Source: Ceratorhiza oryzae-sativae
Lineage: Eukaryota; Basidiomycota; Agaricomycetes; Cantharellales; Ceratobasidiaceae
Length of the DNA stretch: 64,000 bases
Direction: 5' to 3'
NCBI GenBank assembly: GCA_030998015.1
Contig: JARWMV010000241.1
Coordinates: forward strand, 248,001 to 312,000
Shown here: positions 48,287 to 60,423 of the stretch, piece by piece
Layout of the letters: every line of letters starts with the position of its first letter
How positions within the stretch are numbered: the first letter of the stretch is position 1
Translations under genes and position numbers: made by a program
Notes under the pieces: model-generated
Told to the model about the DNA's origin: nothing
Seen by the model: the letters and a program-made list of their open reading frames with translations, nothing else
Databases searched by the model: none

Positions 48287-49812
48287 CTAAACAGCAGACC
48301 TTCCAACCCCGTTCACACCCCTCGTACCAACGGTCACATCCTTCATGGTATCAGCCAGAGCCGAGACTGCAGCCTCAACTTTGTCCTCCGTAGCGGAGTG
48401 GGCATTTATATCTTGGGCAAACTTATCGTTTTCTCCGATTACTTTGTTGATTTGAGCAGTCACCTCTGGCGCAAGGTCCGCGCCAATTTCACGCCCAACG
48501 AGCCCTTCAACAAACCACGGCTTGCTCATATAATTCCTGAGTCTGCAGAAGCAACGTCAGCAGATCCATACGTCCATAGGAGGTCCACGTACCCATCCGG
48601 CAGTATCATAACTACGTTCTGCCCCTCAACATCACGTTCAGGCGATGCTTTCAGCCAAGCCAGGGTGCCAGCGATGCAAGCACCCGCGCTACCGCCCACG
48701 AGCAAGGCCTCCAATCTCATGGCATCACGAGCCGATTTGAAGCACTCAGAATCCACCACTTTGACCCAGTCATCAATCAACCCTGGTTCTCTCGAGAGTA
48801 CCTTGGGCGTAAAGTCGTAACTAACCAGGTCCCAGTCAGCTGGGTAAACATTTCACCTCGTTCAAACATACCCGATTCCTTCTATCTGATAGAATCCGTC
48901 TTCCCCTTCCTTGAGCGTATTCAATGACTCTGGAAGTGCAAGGACACTACCGCGCTGCCTCAATAAGAATTCAGCACATGCAAAGAGGATTGAATAGCGA
49001 ACACAATACTAACCGGGTCCACCCCAACAACTATGCAGTCTTTATTGTGTTTCTTCAATACACGGGCTGTCCCCGAAATAGTTCCGCCGGTGCCTGCCCC
49101 AGCGATGAACACATCTACCTTCTTGTTCTCAGGTAATGATTCCATAGCAGCGATGATCTCCGGGCCGGTTCCAAACTCGTGAGCGAGTGGGTTATTCGGG
49201 TTGTTATACTGGTCAAGGACAACGGCGTTGGGGATTGCCTCCTTTAGCCGTTTCGCCATGCCTAGGTTTGATAGAGGGCTTGATGAAGCAACCGCTGTTG
49301 GTGTGCGAATAATTTCGGCCCCCAACGCCCGCATCGTGAGCTCCTTTTCCAGGGACATTTTCTCGGGGAGAGTAATGATCAGTGGATAGCCATGGACAGC
49401 GCATGCAAGTGCGAGCCCAATTCCTATCGTCCAAGTGCCAGGTTTAGCGTAATTGATACGGAAATAGATGGCGCCACGGCTTACCCGTGTTGCCGCTCGT
49501 GGGCTCGATGACAACGCTCTTTCCAGGAACCAAGACGCCATCTTTCTCGGCTTGTTCGACCATTCGTTTGGCGATTCGGTCCTTGACCGAACCACCAATT
49601 GACATAAACTCTACTTTGCCAACTTCTCGTCGGGTTAGCTCAAAACGTAACAATAGAAGGAATGCGAAAGACATACAGAGGTTGCTCTTGATACCGTAAT
49701 GCTTCGCGAGACGGTCCAGGCGAACTATGGGTGTGTATCCAACACCGCCCAGAGCATCGTCAAGGATCAACGCACGGGTGACATTGGGGGTAGAGGTGGT
49801 AGCGTGAACCAT
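48287..49812 (-). CDS. CYS4: Cystathionine beta-synthase, catalytic core only
   Basis: This PLP enzyme condenses serine and homocysteine in transsulfuration. Six exons (49812-49677, 49622-49485, 49423-49014, 48954-48872, 48820-48593, 48542-48287) give 416 residues. Motifs: [15 protein letters not shown] with the PLP lysine, [56 protein letters not shown] for phosphate binding and VEGIGYDFTP. After PWFVEGL the protein has about 65 residues of helical tail and stops, so the regulatory C-terminal CBS-domain pair of yeast and human enzymes is absent. The loop usually read as DSPESH is SSPLSN here. A TCACGTG site lies 160 bp upstream. The in-frame extension before 49812 has no ATG. Confidence 0.92.
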
Positions 49813-49971
49813 ATCGACAGTTGAGTTAGAGCGGAGGAGATGTGGTCGTGATTGTAGCTGGCCGTAAGTGGTTTTTGTACACCTTAGATTTCGAGCTAGT
49901 AAAATTCTAGCCGATGGAGCGCGTGTCAATATTCACAAGACCGACAGCGGCCGGAACAAGTATCAAGTCCG

Positions 49972-49978
49972 TCACGTG
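49972..49978. promoter_or_regulatory. TCACGTG site upstream of cystathionine beta-synthase
   Basis: A TCACGTG heptamer lies 160 bp upstream of the start codon. In yeast Cbf1 binds this sequence in sulfur amino acid promoters. The motif is seen; use here is inferred. Confidence 0.4.
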
Positions 49979-50899
49979 GGCGACCCTCACGCTGTCATTT
50001 AATCCCTCGGATTCGGGAGGTCCCGGTTCCTTTCCGCTGTCAGACACTCCGTCTCCTCTGCGACAATGTGCTCGCTCGCGTTTGCACACAAAGTGAATAT
50101 ATGTTTAAAATATAATTTAATCATCTTCACCCATGTACATCGCGCAAGGCGTCAATCAAATGGCGTGCTTGGAACCCACACTAGATATGGCACTCGGTGT
50201 GCTAGCCGTCGGCCGAGTGGGGGACGAAGGCAAGCTCCAAGCGTCACCGCCAATGGCGACCTTCCTAACAGAGACCTGTGCCTTGCTTCTGTGTGGCGCA
50301 CCACGTACTTGATTGATGGATTCTCAATCCCGGCAGCGTGCTTTCACGTATTTGGACCTACTGAGGTTTCAAATCCAAGGATATATGCATGAGTACTGAT
50401 GAAGCTTTTTTCGGAGAATTCAAAGTTGTCGCGCAGAGATTTAAAACAGGCCACAATTACGAGTGCTATGATATGATGTTTGAATTATATGCGTGTTTCA
50501 CTCGTACTCGCGCACCCATGTTCTAGGCGACTTTTTTGTCTCACACCAACTGTGACCCCCAACATTGGCTGAGCGACCTGGAAGGTTCTATCTCTACCTT
50601 ATCTTAGGGTGCTTAGTTGTAATCGGCCGACGAGTTTACCAGATTCCGGCTCATGTGATCATAGCGACCCCGGAGTTGGATACTGGCGTTCTGTAGACAC
50701 CAACATATGGTATTTTCGGCTTTGGCCACGTTGTGTTATGTATAAACGGGCCTATACGACAAATTTTATAACGTTATTCTGATACTATGAACGTGGTTCG
50801 ATGGTATAGGGCTGGTGAGAAACTATTTGTAAGTACTCTCAGTAATACAAGACACCAAATTGAATTTGGCTTGTCAGCCAGGTGCCGAGTCCACTCTTC

Positions 50900-51530
50900 A
50901 TGGCCAGACTGCTTTGCGGTCGCGTTGCCATATCGTCGTCTCTCACGACACCTCCACGAATGCCCAACACTGGCTTCGAAAGTCAAATCCAGAGGGCCGT
51001 GCGGGGTACAGTGCATTGCATTCGCCCCAAATTCGTCCGACGACATATCACCAATATTCGCAAATCACTCAATTCCACACATGAGCCCGCACACAGATTG
51101 AATGCGCAGGTCTTTGCCGCTCAGTCTATCCGTCAGCCTGGTCTAGCGTCCGAGGTAGAAAAAGCTGTACCATACCAACTTCAATACCCTCTGTCTTATC
51201 GTAAACTATTATGGCGTCCGCTACGACGACTTGTCGCTGCTCGAGCTTATGGTGAGTATTGCCTTCTCTTCGGGTAGCCGGTCGTTGACAACATGTGAAA
51301 TTAGCCTGTATGGGAGAAGGGAGAACTCTTCCAGTATTTGGTCGACTATTTCGTCCACGCTAAGCTAAGTAGCACGAGTAAGACGTTGCAGATGCTGGTG
51401 GCCCTGACTGTGTTGCAGATTGAGCAAGAGGCTGAGCGATATATGCAAGCCAAAAATACCGGGGCAAGTGGAATGAGGGTGCAGCAGCCATTACGGCATT
51501 CGAAAAGGCGAGGTGGAGGGTGAGGGCCAC
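50900..51530 (+). CDS. Possible gene of unknown function, frame uncertain
   Basis: An open frame from ATG 50900 (MARLLCGRVAISSSLTTPPR) reaches a good GTGAGT donor at 51252 after about 117 residues, rich in basic residues and ending RPLRRLVAARAY. After the acceptor at 51304 the most coding-like reading is VWEKGELFQYLVDYFVHAKL, followed by a helical stretch (LQMLVALTVLQIEQEAERYM). The splice phase does not match it: one base is missing or the model is wrong. In the phase-correct reading the protein stops at 51363 after about 136 residues. No family is recognised. A basic, Arg-rich start could target mitochondria, but this is a guess. Confidence 0.3.
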
Positions 51531-52873
51531 CAAGTGGGGAGTGGTGGGTAAGCTGGTGATGAGGATGGTGACCGCTAAGTCGTAGGTAAGTGGTGTAAAA
51601 CCGTATGAAATGAGGCTTCTGTCTTTGCGCTCCAAACCTTGTCTGCTTTTCATTTTCTTCACTCTTGTCTCTGTTTTCGTATTGCTCTTGGACCAACCTC
51701 TCTATTCTCTTCATTCTTCCTCATCCTCTCACCAATTCTTCAGTCTCGTTTCCACGCCGCATTTTTTGATCTCTTTGGCTCTTCTGTTTGGTTTTATTAT
51801 GAACCCCTCTTTTTGCTAGTATCCGGACCTTCCATTTCTACTGTTCGACTTTATTGCCCACCCTTTTGGTGCTGACATTCCTAGCGTTCACACATAGCTT
51901 TTCTTTGGTATTCTTCGCTCCATCTCTTAGTAGGCTTGTCAAATACCGAGTCACTCTATGACCGCTGACCTCTAGATGGCTCTTGTTTTAGGGGTTTCAC
52001 CGCAATTCTATCCCTGGGGGGGGGCCGATACGGCTCGGTTGGCCCTTACCACCGCTAGTACTCTCTTATGCAAGTTGTTTGAAGTGATGGTTTCTATATA
52101 CTACATACTTCGTCGATGCCTGAACTTATATAAATGGAACGCTTTTTTATTCTTTCATTTTGTACAAATCTGTATGCATTGCGCAGTCTGGAATATCCGA
52201 ATTTGCGGACCCCATATTTATTGGAGTGATTTAAAACCCTTCTCCAAGATTGAACGTGACAGCCGGACAATATATGAAGGCCATCTGATTAAGTTAGCTG
52301 ATCAAATTAAGGGGCTTATATAATTTATGTGTGGGAGCTGGAATGTATGCTGGAGCAGAGATGTCCGTAGTGGCAGCGGGCGGGTCAATTCCGATTCGTC
52401 ACGTGACCACACGTTGGCTCGCTCTCTTCCAGTTCCCACCGCCTGCCAGATCCTGACACGACCTTCGCTAGTATTGACAATCTCGGCACCGACAGCTTTG
52501 ACAGTAAGAAACAGGATGAAAACTTGTTGTTGACCTACGTCATGTCACTTGTCTTGGAACCTCGTATCTTGCTTCGTCGAGCATGCCCCGAGTCTCATCC
52601 CGGCAATGATCAATTGTTATTTGCCATACTAGGTTCGGTTAAGACCAAATGCTTCGTTTTTACCTACTAAAGGAATTTCCATTGAATGCTCCGGCAATCC
52701 TGTGGTTGAACTCGAAGTTCCATGTAGCCGGCAACATTTCGACACCATATACCATGCTCCTAGACAGTAGCAATCATGAACCGGATGTATTAAACCCATA
52801 GAGACCTACCTGATTTAAATGCACCTAGTTCGTGCTGGAGATAGCGTGCATCCCTGACCATCGGGCGCAAGAA
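51531..52873. other. Intergenic, nothing supported
   Basis: About 1.3 kb with T-rich stretches near 51640-51820 and a G run at 52017-52023. No gene or repeat is supported. Confidence 0.45.
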
Positions 52874-55221
52874 ATGGCTTTCAAGCGAGCAGAGGATCGA
52901 CCCTCACCCAAGGATATCTATAGTAAGTGGCGTTATAGTGTCTTATTAATGTGATTAGTCTCACGAAAGAGTCAGACTGGCGGCTCTATTCGCTCGCTCT
53001 TGCAGCTGGGTGGGGAGGTGCGCTATTCGGGTAAATGGTTTTTGGTACTAGAGCCTCCTTCCAATCCCGCTGACTATGTGGTCACGCTAGGTACGATGCA
53101 GCTGTGATTGGAGGTGTCGTCGATCTTCCGGTGTTTCGGGCGCAATTTGGACTCGACGTGATGGCGCCCAAGCAACTCGAGTTCGTCAACGCCAATATTG
53201 TATCCTCTTATCAAGCAGGTTTGTGTTATACTACCTGCTCGCGTTTTTCATCCCAACATTCTATTTTTTATATATCTTCTTAGGGTGCTTTTTCGGATCT
53301 TTATTGGCGTTTATCATTGTCGAACGGTTTGGCAGGAGATCGACTCTACGGGTGGCATCGACGTTGTTCTGCATAGGGGCTGGGTTGATGTTAGGAGCAA
53401 AGAAGTCGTGGGTCGAATGGGGTACTTAAATTTTACAATATTAATTGCTATGTACTTCTAGGCTATCGCTATTCTACGCAGGATCTGCAGTCAGTGGTCT
53501 GGGCGTCGGGGCCATCTCTCTCACTTCACGTGTGTTCCTTTCATTTATGGCTGATCGATATTGACAGCATTTTATGGGCATAGCGTTGTATATAGCTGAG
53601 ATAGCGCCACCCAAGGCTCGTGGTCAGTTGGTAGGGTTTTACGAAATTGTTCTACAAGTTGGGGAAGGTGTTGGATTCTGGATCAAGTTAGTGTTCCTCA
53701 TCATATTAGAACTCCACTAACATAATACCACTCAGCTTCGGAGTATCCAAGCATATATCTCAATCGTCAAGGCAATGGCACATACCTGTAGCTATCCAAT
53801 TAAGTAAGTTGTTCATGGGCAGATACAAAATGCATTCATGTTGGGGTCCTGATCGTTCGCAATCCAGTTCCTGGTGGAACCTTCTTCCTTGCGTCATTGG
53901 CGTTGCAAGAAACACCCAGGTGGCTTTACAAGGTTGGCCGCAAGGAGGAAGCACTTCAAACCCTATCATGGATCCGAAACCTTCCTATTGAGCACGTGTA
54001 TATTCAAGAAGAATATGCCACGGTTGGTGTGCAGCTCGATCGTGAAATTCGTGATCAGCGTCGGACCGGGTTCATTGGGCAATTAAGGGAGATAGCTAAA
54101 CCTGGTCTAAGGAATCGTTTGGCCTTGGGTATGGGGATTATGATGTGCCAAAATTTGACCGGTGCGTAGAATGTGTTGCGATATTGTTTGGCGATGACAA
54201 TGCATTCTGACCTTGAATCGCATAGGGGCTTGGGCTATTGGGGTCTGTTGGGGTATTTTTAACTCGCCGAGGCTAGTATTGATCCAAATTTTTGTAGGAC
54301 TTTGCACCAACTGTCTTCGAATCGATCGGGATTAGTAACACGAACAGTGCACTCTTTGCGACCGTGCGTTGGGGGTTTTACGATTCTGATCAGACATGCT
54401 CACTCTGTATTTAGGGGATTTATGGAATAGTGAAGATCGTAGCTACGTTTATAGCTCTCTTCTGGATCGTAGATCGCACAGGCCGACGCAAACCGTTGAT
54501 GACCGGCGCGTTCGTAGGAGCCCTGGCCATGTACTAGTAAGTAGTACATACCGGCGTGGGTGTTGTCGAAGCTTTACTGATATATTTCAGCATTGCTGCC
54601 TTTGTAGCCATCGCCAAACCGGCTCAACGGGACCCTCCGATTCATGCCGAACGATTCGCTGCAGCATGCTTATACATATTTGCTGTTGCAACATGCGTAT
54701 GAGTTTTTAGTTAATGTTTTGTGGCTAGCGTTAACGCGAATCGCCCACTGCAGGGATCCTGGAATGGTATATCCTGGATTATATGCGCAGAAATATTCCC
54801 ATTGAGCGTGCGAGCACTCTGCCAAGCTCTAACCTCTGCAACACATTGGCTATGGCAGTTCATCATAGCCAGGTCTACACCGTTTATGCTCTCAAATATC
54901 GGGTACGGATTTTATCTTGTGAGTGTCTTCGGTATACCGTGTCGCACCTGTATTCATACTCGAGATTGTCCTAGTTTTTCGGGACATGCATGATTTGTAT
55001 GATCCCTTTGGTGTACCTATTACTACCAGAAAGTACGTGATGATCGCTTCATGAAGTAAGGCGCATTTTGACTAATGAAAGTAGCCAAAGGGGTTTCTCT
55101 GGAACGAGTTGATAGGTTATTCGGCTACGTTGCTGTTGTCGTGCTTGACATCGGCCTTGAGGAGGAGGTGCTAGGAGGGGACGCGCTTGAGAAGCAAGAT
55201 CCAGACAAGGAATCCGTTTAG
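52874..55221 (+). CDS. MFS sugar-porter-family transporter, one frame break
   Basis: Fifteen exons, starting 52874, 52976, 53091, 53284, 53462, 53584, 53736, 53868, 54226, 54298, 54415, 54591, 54754, 54975, 55085; about 524 residues with twelve helices. Sugar-porter signatures: AAGWGGALFGYDAAVIGG, ERFGRRSTLRVAS, LYIAEIAPPKARGQLVG, QETPRWLYKVGRKEEAL, DRTGRRKPLM, AEIFPLSVRALCQAL and PETKGVSLERVDRLFG. One base is missing at 53418-53421 (GGGG), where exon 4 leaves phase 1 but exon 5 needs phase 2. The 17-nt exon 9 yields GAWAIGDFAP where the family has G-x-N-A-x-N-Y-Y-x-P, so substrate-contact residues differ. All introns are GT-AG. Substrate unknown. Confidence 0.85.
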
Positions 55222-55751
55222 CTTTGCTACCTATATCAACCCATTGGCCAAGTATCTAGGACAGTTAAATTATATTTTACTTGCTCCCATCACCAGTAGC
55301 GTACAAATTACGTTGACCGCACACGCTTTTTTGCAATGCCCTACGGTCCAAAGCGGCCCACGGAACAAAACTGCTATAGCACGACCCTGCCGTATCCTTG
55401 ACCAGGCGGCCATTCCGGCGAGGCCAACTATGCGTGGACCATGGCCTTGAATGGGATCGCCGAGCCCCGAGCGTTACACGGCCGGGTCGTGTGAAAGATT
55501 AGACTACCCGACCTCGGCGTCTTCGGGATGGATTCTATAAACGCACATGTCATGGGGCGGTGTCTTCGGAAGCGTCATTTTATCAATCCCTGTTGGCCGC
55601 GATGTCAGCTGGCTGTCACTGCATTTAGCGCAGGTTTGAGCACTGCCGTGATCATGCGTTGGACTATAAGTAGACCGTTCAACTCGCCGATTTAGTAGCA
55701 TCCCAATTCTCCCACTTCTCGTTCCCATCCAAGTTATCCAACTGCTCCAGC
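55222..55751. other. Intergenic, nothing supported
   Basis: About 530 bases between the sugar porter and secreted-protein copy 3; presumed promoter of the latter. No gene seen. Confidence 0.45.
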
Positions 55752-56678
55752 ATGACTATTCTTGGACCTCACTCTCTCATACTTGCTGGTTTCGCCCTGG
55801 TACAGGCTACACCCAGCCCCGATGCTCAGGCCAAGGCGACATGTACAAGGAGATACGGTGGTCGTTTTACGACCAGTGGTTATGTTCCAAAGGGCGGGGA
55901 TGACTGTGAGTGATGTCCCAAGGTTACGAGAGCCGTTGGATTGAAACAGGCTTATTCCAGTGGTCTTTCCACCATACTACTTCAATTCCAAGAACGAAAT
56001 TGCATACGACAAGAAGAACCCGTCGGGGCATCCTCCAATTTACGCGGACTTCCAGGTCATTAGATTCTATATCTCACGATTCTTTGCACACTCACCTGTT
56101 CTTTGGCCTTCCCCTTCAGACGTGTTCGCCCAACTACGCTCAAGAGAGTAACCCACCTCCCGATACCGATGGCGTAGTCTACGGTCGATTCTACGTTCCT
56201 AGTCTCAAAAGGTGTCTCGCAGTTACCGTGAGTCGCATTTGACTGGGCCTCGTTTATGCAAGCAGAGATGTTTATTGACCGGGCCACTTGCATAGAATCC
56301 TTCTGGTAATCCACCATACTTCCTAGGTGTGGCAACGTGTCCCAGTGCCCAGGATATGGCGACCAAAAAGTCGATTCCATTCAACTTTGTCTCTGACGAA
56401 ACTGGCGGGGAGGTCGACATTCGCTGGCTGGGGGCACCATTCCCAAGAAGAAGATCTATCAGGGCCCCAACCCGCCCGCCAAGTATTGCTATGGACAGTA
56501 TTACGTCAATGCAACGAATCCAGAGTACGGCTACAATGTTCCGTACCTCGGAGAACCCAATACGGACGCATCGGATAACTATCGGGTCCACTTGTACTGC
56601 CCCTACCGTGCAAATGGAAAGGGATTCGCACACAATAGCTTCCTCGTTCCACCATATAATAAAACTGGCTCGGCATAA
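55752..56678 (+). CDS. Small secreted protein, family copy 3 (one frame break)
   Basis: Four exons (55752-55905, 55961-56055, 56120-56227, 56296-56678) share intron positions and phases with the copies at 7350-8209 and 9190-10041. The product opens with a signal peptide (MTILGPHSLILAGFALVQA) and carries PPYYFNSKNEIAYDKKNPSG, CSPNYAQES, GRFYVPSLKRCLAVTNPSG, IPFNFVS, EVDIRWLG, YYVNATNPEYGYNVPYLG, EPNT and NYRVHLYCP, with tail residues FLVPPYNKTGSA. One base is missing at about 56442 (CCC run): downstream blocks are one frame off from the upstream part. All three introns here are GT-AG, unlike the paralogues. Function unknown; secreted. Confidence 0.8.
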
Positions 56679-56992
56679 ATATTCGGACATTCTTTCATAC
56701 GGACTTCTGTTTCCCAAGTGATCACCCTTACACCATGTACACGGACATATTTGGAGGCTGACAGTATATAATCAACGGCGTAGCCAATAAAAAGTGAACT
56801 GGGGCGAACAACTCCGTGTTCCCTAAATGAGATGATGGCACAAAGAGGGCGAGTAAATGACAGACCCCTGTTGCTGGCCGGGGCTCGCAAGGAGATGCTG
56901 TTCTTGTGGATTCGGCGGGTCAGCAGATATCAAGAGCACATATGCACCAGACAGCACGGGGACCAAAACAATTCATCCATCAGCCTGAAACA

Positions 56993-57159
56993 CTCGGCCA
57001 AAAGCAAATTCGCTAGTTAGGGCTAGTTATCGCCCTGGTTCTACCTAAGCCGAATTGACACCCGGGTAGCTCAGATTAGCAGCGCTACTGGCGTTTATTC
57101 TGCTTAGGTAGAACCGACGCTCTGACTAGCCCTCAGTAGCGAATTGGATTTTGGCCGAG
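56993..57159. repeat. Fold-back (MITE-like) inverted-repeat element
   Basis: The 167-bp element begins CTCGGCCAAAA and ends TTTTGGCCGAG. Its arms, about 65 nt each, pair over most of their length: the left arm carries GCTAGTTAGGGCTAGTTATC then GGTTCTACCTAAGC, and the right arm carries the reverse complements with a few mismatches. The centre is a short loop around TAGCAGCGCTACTGGCG. No open frame is inside. The only possible target duplication is a CA dinucleotide on each side, which is weak. It is either a non-autonomous transposon remnant or a palindromic regulatory structure; no second copy was noticed in the window. Confidence 0.75.
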
Positions 57160-58140
57160 CATTGCAAAGAAGGAAAGGCTCCTGAAGCTCGTTCCTGCAT
57201 CGCCTTCATCGGCGATCATTGATCGGTGTCTCTAGCCCAATATAGCGCCTTGGCACCTCCTACTCTGGACATCTCCGGTTTCACCATGCGGCATGGCTGC
57301 TCTACACCGTTTCACAACTCAACCCATATATTGCGGCCGAATTATGAGGAATTCATTATCGCTCACACTATTCGTGCCTCAGAACAACCAATCCGTGGCT
57401 GGCCCGGCGGTGGATGAAATGACACAGAGAGTATTGGCCCCAGTACAGGCAACATTACTATTCATACGTCTGTACAAGCAACTCGCGCACCTTCTACAGT
57501 AGCCCCCAAAAATTGGTTAAATAGAACTGACAGCCGGCCAAAACAGGCATCTCGCCAGGAGCAAACACATACTTGAGCACCGATCATGACAACGATAGAG
57601 TGAATACTTTTGATTAAGGCAAAACCGCTCGTGATCTAGAACAAACTAGAGGCTTCGGCTATGCGGCAGGAGATAGATTGGTGAATAATCATATAGCGAT
57701 TCTGCGTTGAGCGAGCTTTCGCTCGGTTCGGGCGATCCCCCTAGCCATCATGGTCTTCGCGGATTTTAGATTTGCTCGTCAGGTCTGACATAGCCCCGTT
57801 CTGACCGCTCCCATAGGAGTATCTTCGTTGTTTAAACCATGTTGGTTCGGGCCGCATTGTGTCCAGGCTATAAAGGATCCACGCATACAGGGTGAATTTT
57901 CACAGCCGTTTAATAAACATCCGTAGATGCAAAAGAAATTATTGACTAGAATTTTATGTCCTACCTATAAAGCGTTTCAAAATTTGTGGCCATAACTCAA
58001 ACGAGTTCCGCCATCTTTCATGGAAACAGAAATGAGTTGCTAATACGACACATTCGAATGGCCAATGGCCACAAAACAAGCCGATGCACCAATATTTACA
58101 GAGGCAGAGTTCGAACTTAACACTACATCATTATTTGCCT
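57160..58140. other. Intergenic, nothing further supported
   Basis: About 1 kb to the 3' end of the next minus-strand gene. Short frames only. Confidence 0.45.
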
Positions 58141-60338
58141 TTATGGTGACACTGCTTGCTCAGCCTCCTTAGCGGCCTGCTTCCTGGCCATCTTCTCCGC
58201 TTTCTTCTTCATTCGTCTCTCCTTCTTTTCAACCTCTGCGGCCTCCTTTTCAACCGCCTTCACCTCTTTCCATGCCAACCCTTCTATGGCCTCCTCTACA
58301 CTCTCCTCCGCCCTTTTGAGCTTCCTCTCGAACCACTCCAGACTGCGAGTACCATCCCTGCCTGGTATCGGTCGACCGGCTTTTACATCTTCGATCAAGC
58401 CCTTCAGTTTTGTCGCCAGCCTCGTATACATCTTGATATCCGAGCGCAAGGCGCTTGGGCTCTTGCTGGGCCCTTTTATGGAACTCCCAGCGACCTCCGT
58501 TGGCCGGGAGTTGGACTCAGCTTGCTCTGTGTCACTGGTCGGACCGTCACAGACTTCTCCTTTTCCTTCACACGCTATCCCTGTCTTCGGGTTTGCGTCC
58601 TTGGTCTCGAGGGGTCCCTCCTGTTCTATACAAGAGCCTAACAAGTTTGTTATTAAATCCAAATCGGTCTAGTAAAGCTATATGATTTCGTTGCTTACCG
58701 GCCGAAGGGCTAGCCGTGTCTTCCGACGCCACTTGTGATACCGTATCCATAGCCCCAAGCGTGCCTTCAACTCCTTGAGCCAACGCGATCCCTCGGGTCG
58801 AGATTCCAGTGTCACTCTTGCTGATAGGGATCCCTGGTTCTCCATTCGGATCCATCACGGAGCTTGTTCGACTTCCAGCCAGAGCGAGGTTCGAGCATGT
58901 CTGGCTTCCAACAATCTTGCGGGGCTCCACAGGGTCGAAATCGTCGAAATACGAGACGAGAGCGGGAGATTGGGACGGTAGGAATCCAGGGAGCTTGCGC
59001 TCCTAACGAGCGCGGATTGGGCTGGGGGCGAGGTTGGCCGATCGAGCGGAAGGATGGCGGGCAATGTCGCAGGGCAGCTGGCACTAGATACGGATCGCGG
59101 CCTAGTGGTGGGAGTCGTGTTGTCGCTATGTGCCAGGGGTTGGATGGTATCCATGTCGATCCCCGCCTGATATTCGTCGTCCTCTTGCTCAAAGTCGGTG
59201 CTGACATCTTCAGTTTCGCTGCGGTCATGGACTGTTGTAGGAGCCTCATTGCCGTTGGATATCTCCGTATCGACCGTAACGGAGAATCTATCGGGTCCAG
59301 TGGAGGTAGAGTCCAGATTTGCATCTCCAACACTCGTGGCGAACCGTGTATCTTGAGCTTCCAATTGGCGGGCCTCCACACCAGTCTCCTGTGCCTGTCG
59401 CAAATGTATCAAAACGTATGAATATATTCACCTTCGAAACTGCACTCACCAGTTCCACATCGAAAACACTTAGCACCGCCTCAGCCTTATCGCGGTAAAC
59501 GGATTCGTGAAGCGAGAGCTGTGGCTCCTGTAAGATGACGTCACTTAGTCCAGTGTCCGTTGCGGTGTCCAAGTTATGTGAGCACTATTTTATTCAGTAA
59601 ACAACTGGCTTGATATACATTTGAAACGATGTACTTACCTCCGGTTGGCTTGTACGTTGTGCCTCAGATGGAGAATCATCTTGAGCGAGGGCGATGCTGG
59701 TGGGGTCGATTGAGCTATCCAAGGCCATTGCGTGCTCGGTATTATCCTCGGTATTATCTCCATCGCAGGGCAAGGGGACAGACGCGAGCTCGATGGAACA
59801 GGGTGGCGGAGTATCGAGTCCGGAATCCAAAGGCGCGATGAGCGGCATAGTACTGAAGCTTTTCCCAGAGCCCAAGGAGAGATCAAAGAGGTTGTCGTTT
59901 GGGATGGTCTCGTTTGATGCACTGTTGCTAAGAACCCAGTCCAACACATCCTGTTCGCAACTCAAAGCGGAGTGTGGTTGTGGAACAAACTCCCAGCGCT
60001 TCGCTTCCATGGTTGAACTCACGGATTCCTGGAGTACTCCCGTTGACGGCGCAAGACGGCCAGCACGAGCAGATTCGTTCGCTAGAAGGACGTCAGTGCG
60101 CATACATGGCCGAGTTCGGTCGTTCCTACTCACCTCCAATGTATCTTCCCTTCTTGAGAATGAACAGCCAGCCGCAAACCACGACGCACGCATATAGGAC
60201 GCTTATCACCAGGGCTTGATCCTCTCCTAAGGACTGAGCGAAGGAGGGATCACCGTAGTGTTGTGTCTTCACGTGCCAAAGAGCCAGGTCAGAACAACCC
60301 GATAAGGCTCGAGGGGCGTATCGTGGTAGGGTCGCCAT
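58141..60338 (-). CDS. Single-pass membrane protein of unknown function, one frame break
   Basis: Five exons (60338-60134, 60081-59639, 59584-59450, 59394-58699, 58637-58141), about 658 residues. One hydrophobic helix lies near residues 39-56 (ALVISVLYACVVVCGWLFIL), followed by KKGRYIGG; the rest is acidic and Ser/Thr-rich. The C-terminus is a Lys/Glu-rich coiled segment (KEVKAVEKEAAEVEKKERRM). Exon 4 is one base short for its splice phases, and the frame changes between about 58960 and 58855: one frame meets a TGA after LEVEQAP, while the neighbouring frame runs on to a clean splice. No domain is recognised. An LTR ends 86 bp upstream of the start codon, in the same orientation. Confidence 0.65.
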
Positions 60339-60423
60339 TCGGTTGAAGGAAGACAAAAACATTGTTAGTTCGAATCTGGCCGCGCGGAACATCTGCTCTC
60401 GCGATCCAACGGAATCCAGGAAT

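Noticed and set aside
49813..49929. Arg-rich N-terminal extension of cystathionine beta-synthase that looks like a mitochondrial presequence
   Set aside because: The in-frame extension opens with TTG and has no ATG; the first ATG is at 49812.
57065..57125. tRNA-like sequence (GGGTAGCTCAG, resembling an A box) in the inverted repeat
   Set aside because: No acceptor stem or properly spaced B box; the sequence is explained by the fold-back element.
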